The notes under the pieces: generated by a model
The model's input: the letters and a program-made list of their open reading frames with translations, nothing else
What the model was told of the DNA's origin: nothing
Databases searched by the model: none
In this document: in pieces, positions 23,044 to 31,850 of the stretch
How the letters are laid out: each line of letters opens with the position of its first letter
Numbering within the stretch: position 1 is the first letter of the stretch
Source: Methyloprofundus sp.
GTDB taxonomy: Bacteria; Pseudomonadota; Gammaproteobacteria; Methylococcales; Methylomonadaceae
Reading direction: 5' to 3'
Length of the DNA stretch: 32,204 nt
NCBI GenBank assembly: GCA_012960135.1
Contig: DUBW01000077.1
Span: 32,351-64,554 of the forward strand
Translations under genes and position numbers: made by a program

Positions 23044-24507
23044 ATGCAAACCTTACCCACCTCTTTGTATTCTGCACAACAGGCTAGAGACATCGACCGT
23101 ATAGCTCAGGATTCACTTAGTATAACAGGCTTTGAATTGATGACTAAAGCGGCAAGCGCTGGGTTTAAGGCCATACAGGAGCATTACCCGGCTGCTAACA
23201 GACTAGCTTTTTTTTGTGGTGCCGGTAATAATGCAGGCGATGGTTATCTAATTGCCGCTATGGCTATAGCAGCAGGCTATCGCGTGCAACTGGTTTCGTT
23301 GGTCGCGACACAAAAAATACAGGGAGATTCGGCACTGGCAAAGCAGGTATTACTTGATGCGGGGGGCATAATATTACAGGATTTGGAAACACTTGATAAT
23401 GCGACAGATCTTGTGGTCGATGCGCTGCTGGGAACTGGATTAGATCGGAATGTCAGTGGTAAATTTGCCGAGGCTATTAGCTATATTAATACTATGGTAG
23501 CCCCTGTACTGGCAATAGATATTCCCTCCGGTTTAAATGCCGATACGGGCAATATTATGGGTTGTGCCGTTGTCGCTGATTTTACAATTAGCTTTATTGT
23601 ATTAAAAAAAGGCTTGTTTACCGGATTAGCTGCTGATTATTGTGGCACAGTGATTTTTTCCGATTTAGAGGTGCCGGATACCATAATTCAGGTATTTCAG
23701 AGCCATGAATCAATACTTACACCCGCCTCACTTACTAGACGTAAAGCTTGCTCGCATAAGGGGAATTATGGTCATGTATTAGTGATAGGGGGAGATTATG
23801 GTTATGCAGGCGCAGTACATTTAGCAGCTAAAACTGCGCTTAATAGCGGTGCCGGTCTAGTGAGTGTGGCTACGCGTAAAGAACATGCCTTACAAACCCA
23901 TTTGTTTAGCCCTGAATTAATGGGCCATGCATTAGAGCAACTTGCTGATATTTCCGAATTGGTGAATAGAGCGACAGTGCTGGTATTAGGCCCCGGGCTT
24001 GCTCAAAGAGAATGGGCAAAAAGCATCTGGTCGCAACTAGTTACTTTAGATTTACCACGAGTGATTGACGCAGATGCTTTGAATTTTCTGGCAGCAGCGC
24101 CTGCTTATTCCGAAAACTGGATTTTGACACCACATCCCGGAGAGGCCGCACGCTTATTACATTGCTCTACAGCTGACATATTGCAGGATCGGTACCAGGC
24201 AGTGCACTCTATCCAGAAAAAATATGGAGGTGTCTGCGTCTTGAAAGGGGCTGGGACGCTAGTCTGTGGCGGTGAAGGTATTTATGTTAATCGCACCGGA
24301 AATCCGGGGATGGCATCGGGTGGAATGGGAGATGTGCTCGCAGGTTTGATTGGTGGTTTACTAGCGCAGCAATATCCATTAATAGAAGCGGCACAGCAGG
24401 GTGTTTACCGTCACGGTCTTGCCGCTGATAAAGCGGCTGCTAGTAAGGGTGAGAGAGGTTTGTGCGCTAGTGATGTCGTTGATTATTTAGTTCAAGTGGT
24501 AAAATGA
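23044..24507 (+). CDS. nnr: Bifunctional NAD(P)H-hydrate epimerase/dehydratase
   Basis: Nnr repairs damaged nicotinamide cofactors: the N-terminal domain epimerises and the C-terminal domain dehydrates NAD(P)HX. The 487 residues are the usual length. The epimerase part shows FFCGAGNNAGDGYLIAAMA, DALLGTGLDRNVSGKF and AIDIPSGLNADTG. The ADP-dependent dehydratase part shows HKGNYGHVLVIGGDYGYAGA, LGPGLAQ, IDADALNFL, LTPHPGEAARLL and GNPGMASGGMGDVLAGLIGG. It starts a short operon and overlaps tsaE by four bases. Confidence 0.97.
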   Translation: MQTLPTSLYSAQQARDIDRIAQDSLSITGFELMTKAASAGFKAIQEHYPAANRLAFFCGAGNNAGDGYLIAAMAIAAGYRVQLVSLVATQKIQGDSALAKQVLLDAGGIILQDLETLDNATDLVVDALLGTGLDRNVSGKFAEAISYINTMVAPVLAIDIPSGLNADTGNIMGCAVVADFTISFIVLKKGLFTGLAADYCGTVIFSDLEVPDTIIQVFQSHESILTPASLTRRKACSHKGNYGHVLVIGGDYGYAGAVHLAAKTALNSGAGLVSVATRKEHALQTHLFSPELMGHALEQLADISELVNRATVLVLGPGLAQREWAKSIWSQLVTLDLPRVIDADALNFLAAAPAYSENWILTPHPGEAARLLHCSTADILQDRYQAVHSIQKKYGGVCVLKGAGTLVCGGEGIYVNRTGNPGMASGGMGDVLAGLIGGLLAQQYPLIEAAQQGVYRHGLAADKAAASKGERGLCASDVVDYLVQVVK

Positions 24508-24962
24508 TGCAGCAGTTTATGTTACAGTCGACCGAAGCAACCGAAGCATTCGGGGCAAGGTTATTTCAGTCCCTACCTGAAAAATGTGTAGTTTTTTTAA
24601 AGGGTGATTTAGGTTCCGGGAAAACGACTCTGGTGCGTGGCTTTATGCGCGCGGCTGGACATGGTGGAACAGTTAAAAGTCCCACTTATAATATCGTTGA
24701 AGAATATCAATTGAATCAACGGCTGTTCTTTCATTTTGATCTGTATCGCTTAAACGATCCTGAAGAACTTGAGTGGATTGGTATCGCTGATTATTTGCAG
24801 GAACAAAGTATTTGCTTTTTTGAATGGCCAGAAAAAGGAGCAGGATATATAGGCAGTGCAGATGTTATTTTATCATTAAGTACGCAAGGGAATGAACGTC
24901 TACTGGAGATTGAAAAAATGCCGCAGGCAATCGAGCTTAATTTGCTTAATTCAGAAAAATAG
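24504..24962 (+). CDS. tsaE: tRNA threonylcarbamoyladenosine synthesis ATPase TsaE
   Basis: TsaE is the ATPase that drives turnover of the TsaB-TsaD complex in making t6A37 on ANN-decoding tRNAs. The 152 residues hold the P-loop KGDLGSGKTTLVRGFMRAAG, VKSPTYNIVEEY, HFDLYRLNDPEELEWIGIAD and FFEWPEKG. The start overlaps the nnr stop. A second ATG at 24507 would remove one residue. In many gammaproteobacteria amiB and mutL follow; here the next gene is cti instead. Confidence 0.96.
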   Translation: MMQQFMLQSTEATEAFGARLFQSLPEKCVVFLKGDLGSGKTTLVRGFMRAAGHGGTVKSPTYNIVEEYQLNQRLFFHFDLYRLNDPEELEWIGIADYLQEQSICFFEWPEKGAGYIGSADVILSLSTQGNERLLEIEKMPQAIELNLLNSEK

Positions 24963-25074
24963 ACTATTAATTAAGCGGACTGCATTTCAATTCAAGGTAA
25001 TATTACTGAAACCTGAATTCAGGAAAAATATACTGTTAGTGCGTTTAATAAAAAATAATAACAACGGCAATACT

Positions 25075-27507
25075 ATGAATCAATCGATCAATACAAAATT
25101 CTATAGCGTATTAATTGTTCTTTTTATCATTAGTGGTTGTACGACAGTTTACCAAACAGTTCAAACGCCGGACTTTGAAGCCTTATACGGTCCGTCCGAG
25201 CCTAAGCAACGCACACTAGCCGCAGATACAAAATTGGCTAAGGATGCGGTGTCCTATCATAAAGATATTAAACCCATTCTAGACACACGTTGTGTTGCTT
25301 GTCATGCTTGCTATGATGCCCCTTGCCAACTCAAACTCGGATCCACGCAAGGTATTGATCGCGGATCTACCAAGCAAGTTATTTATAGCGTCAGATTAGA
25401 TGCTATCCAGCCTACGCGGTTGTTTGTTGATGCAACCACAACACAGGGCTGGCGGGAAAAAGATTTTTACCCGGTGTTAAATGAACGCATAGATTCAGCT
25501 CAGGCGAATATCAATAATTCATTATTAGCTAAATTATTATTATTAAAGCGAGATAACCCACTAGCCGAATCTGGAAAACTTGCGGATTCATTCGATCTTA
25601 GCCTGGATCGTAAATTATCCTGTCCAACGGTAGCCGAATTTTCTGATTTTAAACAGGACCATCCAGGATGGGGCATGCCTTATGCCATGCCAGGTTTAAG
25701 CCTGAAGCAGGAATACAAAATAATGCAGTGGTTGCAGCAAGGCGCAGAATTTGATGCCGGGCCTGTGCCAGCAAACGATACCGTAAAAGAAATTGCCCAA
25801 TGGGAGCAGTTTTTTAATGGACGATCCTTAAAAGAACAACTGGTCTCGCGTTATATATATGAACACCTGTTTCTTGGGCACATACACTTACAGCGACATC
25901 ATAAAAAGAAATTTTATCGCTTAGTCCGCTCAACAACGCCATCCGGTCAGGAAATTAAAGAAATTGCTACTGTGCTTCCCTATGATGACCCTGGAGTCAC
26001 CGATTTTTACTACCGCTTGCGTCTAGTTGAAGGTGTCATCGTTGATAAAACGCATTTTGTTTATGAGTTTAGTGAAAATAAAATGCAGCGCTATAAAAAA
26101 TTATTTTTTCAGACTGATTATCGTGTGACCAAACTGCCCTCATACTTACCAGAGGTCGCAGCTAATCCATTTTTGGCATTTGCTGAGTTGCCAAAAAATG
26201 CACGCTATCAATTTTTACTGGACAATGCCCAGTATTTTATTTCAGGGTTTATCAAAGGTCCTGTCTGTAGAGGTCAGGTTGCTTTAAATGTAATACGCGA
26301 TCGATTCTGGGTGGTGTTTTTTAGACCAGATGGGCGGAATAATGTGGATGTGATTAATGATAAATTTAACACTTTCATTCAACAGCAAGACAAGGTTTTA
26401 AGCTTGCCAGGCGCTGCCGGTAAAAATCTTGGGCTGTTTGGCTGGCGTAAATATAACAAGCTCGCTGAAGAGTATCTGAAGAATAAAAACGTTTTTACTA
26501 ACCAGATAATAGACGAGTATGGCGGTTTTACCATCGATGATATCTGGAATGGCAATGGCAACAATCAGAATGCAGCGTTAACTGTCTTCAGACATTTTAA
26601 TAGTGCAACAGTGGTCGAAGGTTTAGTCGGCGATACGCCATTAACTGGGTGGATTCTTGACTATCCCCTATTTGAACGCATTCACTATTTGCTCGTTGCA
26701 GGTTTTAATGTCTTTGATTCAGTAGACCATCAATTGGCTACTCGCCTGTATATGGATTTTTTACGTATGGGTGGGGAAGATAACTTTCTGAGATTGATGC
26801 CTGATGATCAACGTGAACGCATTAATCGCAGCTGGTATAAAGGCATTAGTGGCGATATTGCTAACTATATGAATACTCCCTATTACAGTGCTGGACATGA
26901 AACCGGTGTGGTGTATAAAACTGATAACTATAAACAGGAGTTTTTTGCCCAGGTCAGACAGCATTTAGGTAAAGCTGTGAATACCAACAATACTCTTAGA
27001 CCCTGTCAGCACGAAGCCTGCAAAAAAACTGCGAGATCAGAATTACAGCAAAAATCTTATCTTGCCATGACTGAACTTACTACACTCAAAGGAAGCGAGC
27101 TAGCCTTGTTGCCGGAAATGTCCATCGTCAAAATTACTGGTAAGCAGGGAAAAAGTGAGCTAATTTATACTATATTATTAAATAAAGCGCTAGAAAACGT
27201 TGCTATTATGACATCTGAAGACTTGCGCAGTGAGCCTGAATTTGACACACTCACTATCGTACCTGGGTTTTTAGGCAGTTATCCGAACTATTTCTTTCAT
27301 GTGCAAGAACAGCTGTTGCCTGAATTTATTGCAGGGATCAAAAAGGCGCGCAGTAGCGAAGACAGGGAAGCATTCTATGCTAAATACGGTGTTCGTCGAA
27401 CCAATCCAGAGATCTGGGGTTATGTAGACTGGTTTAATGCAGAGCATAGGAAATACCGTGGGCTAAAGGCGGGTTTATTTGATTTGAATAGATATAATAA
27501 TTTATAA
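25075..27507 (+). CDS. cti: Fatty acid cis/trans isomerase
   Basis: Cti is a periplasmic c-type cytochrome-like enzyme that turns cis into trans unsaturated fatty acids in membrane lipids, making the membrane more rigid under solvent or heat stress. The heme-binding site is CVACH (Cys-73, Cys-76, His-77) within a Cys-rich stretch (CHACYDAPCQ). Other family marks are GWGMPYAMPGLS, the segment SRYIYEHLFLGHIH, and VRSTTPSGQEIKEIATVLPY. The 810 residues are slightly longer than Pseudomonas Cti. The N-terminus looks like a lipoprotein signal (LIVLFIISGCTT) rather than a simple secretory one. The frame is open upstream to 24892 inside tsaE, but ATG 25075 is supported by the signal. Expected to act constitutively. 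Confidence 0.93.
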   Translation: MNQSINTKFYSVLIVLFIISGCTTVYQTVQTPDFEALYGPSEPKQRTLAADTKLAKDAVSYHKDIKPILDTRCVACHACYDAPCQLKLGSTQGIDRGSTKQVIYSVRLDAIQPTRLFVDATTTQGWREKDFYPVLNERIDSAQANINNSLLAKLLLLKRDNPLAESGKLADSFDLSLDRKLSCPTVAEFSDFKQDHPGWGMPYAMPGLSLKQEYKIMQWLQQGAEFDAGPVPANDTVKEIAQWEQFFNGRSLKEQLVSRYIYEHLFLGHIHLQRHHKKKFYRLVRSTTPSGQEIKEIATVLPYDDPGVTDFYYRLRLVEGVIVDKTHFVYEFSENKMQRYKKLFFQTDYRVTKLPSYLPEVAANPFLAFAELPKNARYQFLLDNAQYFISGFIKGPVCRGQVALNVIRDRFWVVFFRPDGRNNVDVINDKFNTFIQQQDKVLSLPGAAGKNLGLFGWRKYNKLAEEYLKNKNVFTNQIIDEYGGFTIDDIWNGNGNNQNAALTVFRHFNSATVVEGLVGDTPLTGWILDYPLFERIHYLLVAGFNVFDSVDHQLATRLYMDFLRMGGEDNFLRLMPDDQRERINRSWYKGISGDIANYMNTPYYSAGHETGVVYKTDNYKQEFFAQVRQHLGKAVNTNNTLRPCQHEACKKTARSELQQKSYLAMTELTTLKGSELALLPEMSIVKITGKQGKSELIYTILLNKALENVAIMTSEDLRSEPEFDTLTIVPGFLGSYPNYFFHVQEQLLPEFIAGIKKARSSEDREAFYAKYGVRRTNPEIWGYVDWFNAEHRKYRGLKAGLFDLNRYNNL

Positions 27508-27634
27508 GCCCGGTTTTGATTTAAAAACATAAAATTTGCACTTTAGACAATATTGCTCAATCTAATGTGCTAAGCTAAACTTTTGAGTGTTTATGGTAGT
27601 TCATTTTTATAAAATACGTAAAGGATATTTTTAT

Positions 27635-28024
27635 ATGCAACACACTATTTTAAAAACAACGGGTATACTTTTGTTTGTCGTAACAACTCTATCTTCTTGT
27701 ACGATGATAGAAAAAAGCAATGCCAGCAGTGATGAAAAAAAATTAGCGGCGGCAGGGTTCATGGTTAAATTTGCAGATACCCCTGAAAAGCTGGCACATA
27801 TTACATCCATGAAGCAGAGAACGATTCTTAGTCACATTAAAAATGGTCTTGTTTTCTATGCTTATGCAGATGCTGAATTTTGTAAATGCCTGTATATGGG
27901 AACTGAACGGAATTATCAGGAATATGCAAAACTAAACTTAGAGCTACAGACTGCCGAGATGAACCAAGATGCTGCTATGAACTGGAATAGCTGGGGTGGT
28001 TGGGGCGGGGGCTATTATTACTAA
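27635..28024 (+). CDS. Small lipoprotein with a CKCLY motif and Gly/Trp/Tyr-rich tail
   Basis: A 129-residue lipoprotein. The signal is MQHTILKTTGILLFVVTTLSSC (lipobox LSSC). The mature part contains KLAAAGFMVKFADTPEKLAH, GLVFYAYADAEFCKCLYMGT, and an AMNWNSWGGWGGGYYY tail. I recall similar unnamed lipoproteins with the same CKCLYxGT motif in proteobacteria, but no function is known. AAAGGA at 27620-27625 supports the start at 27635, so the upstream in-frame start at 27587 is rejected. It is 127 bases after cti, with its own possible promoter. Confidence 0.75.
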   Translation: MQHTILKTTGILLFVVTTLSSCTMIEKSNASSDEKKLAAAGFMVKFADTPEKLAHITSMKQRTILSHIKNGLVFYAYADAEFCKCLYMGTERNYQEYAKLNLELQTAEMNQDAAMNWNSWGGWGGGYYY

Positions 28025-28039
28025 CAAGCAATAATAGAT

Positions 28040-28072
28040 ATCGGGCAGGGTGTTTTAGACGCCCTACCTGAT
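28040..28072. terminator. Hairpin after the CKCLY lipoprotein gene
   Basis: ATCGGGCAGGGTG (28040-28052) pairs with CGCCCTACCTGAT (28060-28072) with one mismatch and two G-T pairs, around a seven-base loop. It lies 15 bases after the stop. No T-tract follows, so it is a likely but imperfect terminator. Confidence 0.5.
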
Positions 28073-28091
28073 CCTGAATAAATGTGTTTGC

Positions 28092-28886
28092 TTATCTTAA
28101 ATTGAATTCACCCAGGTTGAATCTATCCAGGAATTTATCCAAGCCAGAGCTAGGGTTGTAAAACTCCAGGGCATAGAGTATCAGCTGATTCATAGGTTGC
28201 TCCACAGACATATATTGCAAATCCTAGGCTTGCGCATAAACCCAATAGGTAGGTAGTTACAGAGCTAAATAATACAACGCATCCACTCCGCTGCCGCTTG
28301 CTTATCTGGGCTCTTCAGGCTCACCGTTATTGGCGCTAAATAGGTTGTTAAAACTCACTGAGCGTTACCCATAGAAAACAGAATCAATAACGCACTATCC
28401 TCGAATGTTACCGGTAGAGTAACTACTATTAGCTAACACATATTCACCAATCATTTTACCCTGAAACCAGGTTCCTCAGTCACGAATTCCATAAGCTAAG
28501 AGACTAAACCCTTCATCCCTCACTGTATCAGGATTATCGCCTTACAGGCTGGTAAAACGGAAACTCAAGGTTGGTGACCAAGGAGCTGTATCAAATACGT
28601 AACTGATTTTCGCAAATCCTCCATTCGACTTAAATACGCTGCCATTTTGTTCAAATGCATATTCACCACTAAGACTTAGCTGTGGCCAAAACAACAGCGA
28701 CGTTACTTCAACTCTGCCATTATCGACATCAAGACCATCAAACGTTTGGTTGTTGGTGTCATAGAAATGAAGATAGCTAAAGCCAATCTTATCTTTTCTG
28801 GAAAAGGCATACTCCAGGTTACCCCAGCCCTACCTGCTTCATTAAATTCCTGAGCTGCATGGAAGCGACGGAATGTAGGAATGATT
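28092..28886 (-). pseudogene. Decayed beta-barrel-like outer-membrane protein gene
   Basis: On the minus strand, a frame from about 28825 down to 28545 reads like an outer-membrane barrel: alternating residues and aromatic ends, such as IGFSYLHFYDTNNQTFDGLD, VTSLLFWPQLSLSGEYAFEQ, GGFAKISYVFDTAPWSPTLS. It is broken by TAA (28542-28544), TGA (28476-28478) and TAG (28395-28397), all in the same frame. Between them the sense remains (DEGFSLLAYGIRD, stop, GTWFQGKMIGEYVLANS). At 28476 a TGG-to-TGA change would explain RD-stop-GTWFQG. More in-frame stops follow before TAA 28092-28094. The upstream part (TFRRFHAAQEFNEAG) needs a frameshift near 28830. It resembles alginate-export-type porins from memory, which I hold only weakly. 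Confidence 0.55.
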
Positions 28887-28941
28887 GTAGGGTGCGGCTT
28901 CAGCCATCCTTTAGCATACCAGTTCGATATTGTGGCCCTAC
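28887..28941. repeat. REP-like repeat at the edge of the decayed barrel gene
   Basis: GTAGGGTGCGGCTTCAGCC (28887-28905) begins a 55-base element that ends in CCCTAC at 28941. The left half matches the element at 20050 almost base for base, but the right arm has diverged. It is where the 5' part of the decayed gene should be, so it may have inserted there. Confidence 0.6.
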
Positions 28942-29000
28942 GCTCATTAAGGTGTCTGGTCTTAAACAAGAACCCCCTGTTTGCATAGTCAATCAGCTAC

Positions 29001-29610
29001 CTATTCAGAAAACATTTCCGGCAGTAATAGATAACGCCCGATAAAAAAGCATACGCTTCCCTGAAAAGTAAAAAATGTGGACAACCAGCTAAAAGTGACA
29101 GAGCTGTCGCCAGAAAGCACAGCTAATGCATACAAGGCAGAAATCATAAAACCTATCGAAACGAGCAAATGAAGTACCGTAAATCAACACTCAATATCCC
29201 CAGGCTGCCAGCCCCAGTTACCATGACATTCTTCCATAACAGCCAGGCGACTAGCAATCAAAAAAAATACAGCCGAATGATATTCGGTGTACAGATCAAT
29301 ATATCCTGTTGCACCCAGTTCAAATCACTAATAAAGGCATTACCGGTATTAAAGTTAAACATCACCGTGCCAATCAATTGCATTAATGGCTTCCAGTAAC
29401 TGACAGAATGCAACTGAAGTAAAAAAAGCGAGCCAATAAAAAAATCCAGTCCAGAGTCATACCTGTGTTTATTGCTTTAGGTCTGTTCTCTGGCAGGGTA
29501 ATCACACTAAATAAAGCCAAACTAATTATAAATATCACGGCACCCCACCAGGTTAGGAGTGTTGGTGCCCATAAATGCAACCAGGGATATTTAAATCGAG
29601 GTGATGTCTA
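29001..29610 (-). pseudogene. Decayed small multi-helix membrane protein gene
   Basis: Reading the minus strand and allowing frameshifts, a membrane protein can be followed from about 29610 to a stop at 29001-29003. The pieces are RFKYPWLHLWAPTLLTWWGA, VIFIISLALFSVITLPENRP, then (shifted) IGTVMFNFNTGNAFISDLNW, and finally HLLVSIGFMISALYALAVLS and QGSVCFFIGRYLLLPEMFSE. At least three frame changes are needed. The VCFFIG-YLLLPE ending resembles YrhK-type membrane domains, which is a weak recollection. It lies just downstream of the glutamate decarboxylase gene and on the same strand, so it may once have been its partner. Confidence 0.5.
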
Positions 29611-29761
29611 TTTAACATTCTAAGGTGTAACAAACAATGAGCCGAGCCCTTTGTGTTTTAGGTGACGACGTGAAGTAACCACCTTTCAGTAAATGGACTG
29701 CTTTTGTTATATATCCCGGCCCGGAAAAACTAATAGTAGTGTGAACATTTTTCATAAGCAA
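29611..29761. other. Gap before gad, nothing identified
   Basis: Between the decayed membrane gene and the glutamate decarboxylase stop codon I see no gene, terminator or repeat. Together with 28025-29610 it forms about 1.7 kb without an intact gene. Confidence 0.5.
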
Positions 29762-31159
29762 TTAATGATGGAAGTTACCACCTTCTTTTTTACCGATAAA
29801 TCCTGGCTGTGATTCAAACCATTCCAGAGCACGGCGGATATCTTCGAGTAACATGTCGGCCATATCATGACTGAAGCCTTCTTTTACAACGACTCGTTGC
29901 ACAAAAAGGTCCTGACGGTTAGGCGGCATCGGATAAGCAGGGACTAACCAGCCACGTTCACGTAACTTATCGGCCATATCAAGTAAGGTGAAATTTGAAG
30001 AACCAGCGAAATCATCTTTTAATTTCCAGCAGAAAACAGGAATATCACTTCCATTGGTAATTAATTCAAACGGCCCTAGTTTGGCAATTTCACCCGATAA
30101 ATATAAAGCAACATCTTGGCAGGCTTGTTGTATACGTGTATAGCCATCCATACCCAAACGAAGAAAGTTGTAATATTGAGCAACTACCTGGTTACCCGGT
30201 CGTGAAAAATTGATCGAAAAATCAATCATATCACCACCCAAATAAGTCACATGGAATACAAGGTCCTCAGGTAAATGCTTTTTATTACGCCATAACGCCC
30301 AGCCCACACCAGGATAAACAAGTCCGTATTTGTGTCCTGACGCATTAATCGAAACGACTCTTGGAACACGAAAATCCCATTCTAAATCAGGCTGAAGAAA
30401 GGGCGCTATAAAAGCACCACTTGCACCATCAACATGAATCGGTATATCAATACCTGTCTGTTGTTGGTATGTATCCAAGGCATCAGCGACTTCTTTAACC
30501 GGTTCATATTTGCCGTCCATGGTGCTGCCCATAATAACAACAACACCGATAGTATTTTCATCCACTAGCTTTAACGCTTCTTCGGCATTCAGGGTGAAGC
30601 GATTACCTTCAGATTTGACTTCGCGAGCTTCAATATCCCAGTATTTACAGAATTTATGCCAGCAAATCTGGGTATTAGCCCCCATCACCATATTTGGCTT
30701 ATCGGTGGGTTTACCGGCTTTTTTCATTTTATCGCGCCAGTTCCATTTCATCGCCATGCCACCCAGCATAGCTGCTTCACTGGAACCAATGGTAGAAGTA
30801 CCGGTCGCAGTTTCATGATCAGGCGAATTCCATAAATTAGCGAGCATATTGATACAACGACTTTCAATTTCAGCCGTTTGCGGATATTCATCCTTATCAA
30901 TCATATTTTTGTCGAAACATTCCGACATCAACTTCTTTGCTTCTGGCTCCATCCAGGTGGTCACAAACGTCGCCAGATTCTGCCGTGAATTTCCATCCAT
31001 GATGAGTTCATCATGGATTAGATTATAGACCGTTTCGGGTGCTGTGCTTTGCTTAGGAATAGCATGTTTAGGAATGCTCTCCGTCATTTCTCTGGAAGCA
31101 TAGGTTGGCGTTAATACACTCTCTTCTTCCAATGCTGCTTTAACCTTCTGTTCACGCAT
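29762..31159 (-). CDS. gadB: Glutamate decarboxylase
   Basis: A cytoplasmic PLP enzyme that converts glutamate to GABA and CO2, consuming a proton. It is used for acid resistance or a GABA shunt. The 465 residues match the length of E. coli GadB. PLP is held by Lys-277 in SINASGHKYGLVYPGVGW, as in E. coli (K276), with HVDGASGAF (Asp-244) upstream and TGTSTIGSSEAAMLGGMAMK in the N-terminal half. The protein ends in GGNFHH; the histidines are placed like the E. coli C-terminal His-465 that closes the active site at neutral pH. No gadC antiporter gene is near. A decayed membrane gene follows on the same strand. gadA or a plain gad symbol would be equally fair. Confidence 0.95.
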   Translation of the reverse strand: MREQKVKAALEEESVLTPTYASREMTESIPKHAIPKQSTAPETVYNLIHDELIMDGNSRQNLATFVTTWMEPEAKKLMSECFDKNMIDKDEYPQTAEIESRCINMLANLWNSPDHETATGTSTIGSSEAAMLGGMAMKWNWRDKMKKAGKPTDKPNMVMGANTQICWHKFCKYWDIEAREVKSEGNRFTLNAEEALKLVDENTIGVVVIMGSTMDGKYEPVKEVADALDTYQQQTGIDIPIHVDGASGAFIAPFLQPDLEWDFRVPRVVSINASGHKYGLVYPGVGWALWRNKKHLPEDLVFHVTYLGGDMIDFSINFSRPGNQVVAQYYNFLRLGMDGYTRIQQACQDVALYLSGEIAKLGPFELITNGSDIPVFCWKLKDDFAGSSNFTLLDMADKLRERGWLVPAYPMPPNRQDLFVQRVVVKEGFSHDMADMLLEDIRRALEWFESQPGFIGKKEGGNFHH

Positions 31160-31387
31160 AAGTTGTACTCCAAATATTATTATATTGTTTGAATATGTTA
31201 GCTTATTTTATCGTGTGTAAGCAGAAATAAGCACTCTAAGTGCTAATACATGTAATTATGTATCGGGAATATATTTTTCCTTATCGTTTGCCGATGATGA
31301 AATTTATTACTTTGATCTTGTATTCGTTTAAAGTATTTTCCAATTAACAAATGAGTCTGAACAGCGCCATTAAGCCAACTCTAAACA

Positions 31388-31666
31388 TCAGCCTTTTTTC
31401 TGTTCATTGATTTGTTTAAATAATCGCTTTTTAGCGAGGTTTAGTTGGTCAGCTGATTTATTATCACAGATCCAGTTAGCAATCGTATCCAGCTGCTCAA
31501 AGGAGAGTGAAGGTTTCAGAAGGTCTTGAGCACTCTGCAGTGACGTCAGCTTTTCATAAGGCGTCAACATCATCATCATCTTATCATAATGATATTTCTT
31601 TCTTTGCTTTCCTTTATCGTCCATGATCACAGTTGGAAAGTAACAGGGGCGATGATAGTTAATAAA
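31388..31666 (-). pseudogene. C-terminal remnant of an integrase-core transposase
   Basis: About 92 residues remain of a transposase. The frame reads HRPCYFPTVIMDDKGK, then KYHYDKMMMMLTPYEKLTSL, then SLSFEQLDTIANWICDNKSA, and ends in QINEQKKG. I recall this TPYEKxKSL...TFEQLDxIA...SDN pattern as the C-terminal end of integrase-catalytic-domain transposases. A stop lies just upstream of HRPC in the same frame, and the catalytic DDE part is missing. MMMM may be a small repeat expansion. It could still be translated as a small protein from GTG 31630, but I think it is a relic. Confidence 0.6.
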
Positions 31667-31850
31667 CTAAATCAAATGGTCTCTATTAAAGACATTAAGT
31701 TCATCGCCCCAGTGTTGTATGATGCTCCCCATTGTCAATACCAAATTTAGTAAAAATTAAGATATCCTCTTTTTCTTTTTTTAGTTAAAAATATAATATT
31801 GTTCAACTTTCTCATAAAAAGATTGCTTGCAATGAATGATAAACTTAAAG

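Noticed and set aside
24892-25074. Upstream extension of the cti frame overlapping tsaE
   Set aside because: The frame is open but the added residues match nothing, overlap tsaE, and would bury the lipoprotein signal that begins at 25075.
28703-28969. Minus-strand 88-residue open frame
   Set aside because: It runs partly through the REP-like repeat and then out of frame with the decayed barrel gene; it is not a real protein.
28859-29399. Plus-strand short open frames in the decay zone
   Set aside because: They are antisense to recognisable decayed genes and match nothing.
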